From assembly GCA_910577365.1 (NCBI GenBank), contig CAJTMU010000100.1, positions 1 through 7,942 on the forward strand: a stretch of DNA of 7,942 nucleotides, given 5' to 3'. The translations under genes were made by a program, and so were the position numbers. The notes under the pieces are model-generated. The model was not told the origin of the DNA, ran no database searches, and saw only the letters and a program-made list of their open reading frames with translations. This document shows, piece after piece, positions 6,644 to 7,942 of the stretch (position 1 is the first letter of the stretch; each line of letters begins with the position of its first letter). This DNA is from an uncultured Oscillospiraceae bacterium (GTDB taxonomy: Bacteria; Bacillota; Clostridia; Oscillospirales; Ruminococcaceae).

Positions 6644-6672
6644 TTGCCATATTCGGTATATTATGGTATAAT
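6644..6672 (+). promoter_or_regulatory. Promoter of the ASKHA-protein gene
   Basis: -35 TTGCCA (6644-6649), a 17-nt spacer, and TATAAT (6667-6672) with an upstream TGG, a near-consensus SigA promoter with extended -10. The start site would be near 6679, about 40 nt before ATG 6719, with AAAGGA at 6706-6711 as SD site. Confidence 0.82.
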
Positions 6673-6689
6673 ATATGTATATCGAATAT
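6649..6689. promoter_or_regulatory. Imperfect inverted repeat centred on the -10 element
   Basis: ATATTCGGTATAT (6649-6661) and GTATATCGAATAT (6677-6689) match as inverted repeats at 11 of 13 positions. The outer seven bases (ATATTCG/CGAATAT) are perfect. The centre is at about 6669, inside the -10, so a dimeric repressor bound here would block the promoter. No regulator is identified, and AT-rich DNA forms such repeats fairly easily. Confidence 0.45.
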
Positions 6690-6718
6690 AGCTTCTTTGA
6701 TTACGAAAGGAAATAGTC

Positions 6719-7789
6719 ATGATAAACAAACCGATGATCTTCCGCGAAAAGTATCGCAGCGAGCGCAGCAATCGTCTTGCGGCGGTGTTTGACATCACAG
6801 ATAATTCTATCGTTTTGGTATTTTATGATCTGTCGCTGTCAAGGCGCTATGCCAGAACAGTGCTTTTTGGGGAGCGCAAAGGTGATATCACGCAGGCGAT
6901 AGCCGATCTGCTCGGCTCTTCGATGCAGGAGTACAACATTGCCGCGGGCACCGTTGAAAAGGTCGGGTTTGCCGCTTCGGTGGCGCTGTCGGTGTATATC
7001 GGGGAGACTGTGACTCCCGCGGAGCTTTATCTCCGTTCGGAACCGGAAATTTTCGTAATGCCGATTATTTCCGCGGCAATAGGCGGGCGCTTTACCGCGT
7101 CGCTGCTTACGCTGCCGCACAGCGGTTTGGCGGCGGATTTCGGTGGGAAGCTCTGCATGGGAGCTGCAGGTATATCCGATAAAAAGGTCAGGTGCGCTTC
7201 GTTTCCGCTTATGGGAGCGTTTGACGGCTCTGCGGCGGAAAGCGGCGTTATATGCGAGCGCGGCGCAATTGACGAGGTAAGGCGGGATAATGGAACATTA
7301 TGTTACGGCGTGGTTTCGGACACGCAGAGCGTGGGGATAGCCCCGTCGGCGCTGGTGCAGGCAGCGGAGCTTATGATAGCGGAAGGTATTGCGGACAGGG
7401 ACGGCATAATGCTTGACCGTGACCACTTTTATATAGGTGAGGATTTTTATGTGACCCAGCGCGATTTAAGAGCGCTCCAGACCGACAAGGCGCGGTGCGC
7501 CGCCGCGTTCGAGCTTTTCACGCGGGAGGCGGGGGATTTTTCGGCGGTGTTTCTTTCGGGGGAGCCGTTCGTCCGCGGCGCGGAATCGATGATATCCATA
7601 GGCGCGGTGCCGCGGTTCGAGTGCAGAACAGGCTTCTGCCGCAATTCCGCGGAGCAGGGACTGATTATGTGCGCGGAAAATGACCGTGAGCTGGAGCGTG
7701 CGGTGCTGATTGCCGAAAACGCCGAAGATATAACGGAGCGGCTGCTTGAGGAGCATGAAAAACTTTATGTGGAAAAGCTGAGCTTCTGA
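6719..7789 (+). CDS. ASKHA-fold protein related to DUF4445 / corrinoid-activator C-terminal domain
   Basis: The product has 356 residues and resembles the C-terminal domain of RACE proteins, which use ATP to reductively reactivate corrinoid methyltransferases. Matching stretches in order: AAVFDITDNSIVLVFYDL (21-38, first phosphate region), VMPIISAAIGG (113-123), AADFGGKLCMG (138-148, second phosphate region), MGAFDGSAAESG and RGAIDEV (165-187), YVTQRDLRALQTDKA (244-258), VFLSGEPF (277-284, adenosine region), and the terminus ERLLEEHEKLYVEKLSF. The N-terminal 2Fe-2S domain of full RACE proteins is absent. Nucleotide-binding motifs look eroded: DIGTTT becomes DITDNS, DIGTNGE becomes DFGGKLC, and GICGSG becomes GIAPSA. 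It may therefore not hydrolyse ATP. ATG 6719 has AAAGGA 7 nt upstream. The next gene starts 14 nt after its stop, so the two are probably co-transcribed. Fold assignment is good; function is unknown. Confidence 0.68.
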   Translation: MINKPMIFREKYRSERSNRLAAVFDITDNSIVLVFYDLSLSRRYARTVLFGERKGDITQAIADLLGSSMQEYNIAAGTVEKVGFAASVALSVYIGETVTPAELYLRSEPEIFVMPIISAAIGGRFTASLLTLPHSGLAADFGGKLCMGAAGISDKKVRCASFPLMGAFDGSAAESGVICERGAIDEVRRDNGTLCYGVVSDTQSVGIAPSALVQAAELMIAEGIADRDGIMLDRDHFYIGEDFYVTQRDLRALQTDKARCAAAFELFTREAGDFSAVFLSGEPFVRGAESMISIGAVPRFECRTGFCRNSAEQGLIMCAENDRELERAVLIAENAEDITERLLEEHEKLYVEKLSF

Positions 7790-7803
7790 CGGAGGAATGG
7801 CGT

Positions 7804-7942
7804 ATGGATAATATCGTGCTGCTCCCGCTTGAGGGCGTAAACTTCGCGGGTAAAACAATCGCTCTGACGGCTTTGCGGGGGGACGTGGAAAATTTGATGG
7901 GGTCTTGCGGCAAAAGCGTTGAAAATTCGCTTTATTATTTTG
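7804..7942 (+). CDS. N-terminus of an unrecognised protein (3' end outside window)
   Basis: ATG 7804 opens a frame of 46 codons that runs off the window. GGAGGA at 7791-7796, 7 nt upstream, is a strong SD site; an ATG at 7797 is out of frame and meets a stop after four codons. The first residues, MDNIVLLPLEGVNFAGKTIA, are followed by a polar stretch and SVENSLYYF. GVNFAGKT fits the loose GxxxxGKT pattern, but the surroundings are not convincing as a P-loop NTPase. The 14-nt gap after the ASKHA gene suggests a shared transcript. I cannot assign a family from so short a piece. Confidence 0.75.
   Translation, partial: MDNIVLLPLEGVNFAGKTIALTALRGDVENLMGSCGKSVENSLYYF

Larger units (their letters stand above)
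6366..6718. other. Divergent control region without a credible gene
   Basis: This 353-nt stretch separates the leftward methyltransferase gene from the rightward ASKHA gene. It holds palindromes P1 and P2, two good promoters and the operator-like repeat, listed separately. Between P1 and P2 the short word ATGCG recurs at 6451, 6469 and 6479, and ATGCGC/GCGCAT (6451-6456/6481-6486) form a small inverted repeat. From 6551 to 6640 it is plain AT-rich DNA; short frames there lack SD sites. Confidence 0.8.

Noticed and set aside
7834..7857. Walker A-like GVNFAGKT in the last partial gene
   Set aside because: The loose pattern fits, but the surrounding residues do not look like a P-loop NTPase and the remainder is missing.

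Overview
The window looks like chromosomal DNA of a Clostridia-class Firmicute, most likely a Ruminococcus or related Oscillospiraceae. This rests on the glycolytic gene order, the strong Shine-Dalgarno (SD) sites, extended -10 promoters of the TGGTATAAT type, and protein sequences of clostridial character. The species cannot be fixed from sequence alone.

Layout. Positions 1-3828 (+ strand) hold lower-glycolysis genes: the 3' end of pgk, a structured spacer, a pentapeptide-repeat ORF that runs without a stop codon into triosephosphate isomerase (tpiA), a 401-nt spacer with two doubtful hydrophobic micro-ORFs, and cofactor-independent phosphoglycerate mutase (gpmI). A strong hairpin terminator at about 3846-3872 ends the block and lies between converging genes. 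Positions 3884-6359 (- strand) hold four genes, read right to left: a small methyltransferase-like protein, aspartate carbamoyltransferase (pyrB) with a C-terminal zinc domain resembling PyrI, a 70-residue two-helix membrane protein, and a RimJ/RimL-like N-acetyltransferase. Gaps between them are 34, 21 and 24 nt, so they could share a transcript. The methyltransferase and acetyltransferase genes are visibly more AT-rich than pyrB and the glycolytic genes. Positions 6360-6718 are a divergent control region with two long perfect palindromes and five copies of the 10-mer ATGGTATAAT, which contains an extended -10. Positions 6719-7789 (+) encode an ASKHA-fold protein related to the C-terminal domain of corrinoid-enzyme reductive activators (DUF4445), with eroded nucleotide-binding motifs. 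It is followed at a 14-nt gap by the start of an unrecognised gene that leaves the window.

How the genes relate. Pgk, TpiA and GpmI catalyse neighbouring steps of glycolysis. PyrB is the committed step of pyrimidine synthesis, but its operon partners have no evident role in that pathway. The features most worth a second look are the pentapeptide-TpiA fusion, the PyrB-zinc-domain fusion with no PyrI nucleotide-binding domain in the window, the mirrored promoter palindromes, and the apparently degenerate ASKHA protein. I saw no CRISPR array, transposase, rRNA or tRNA.
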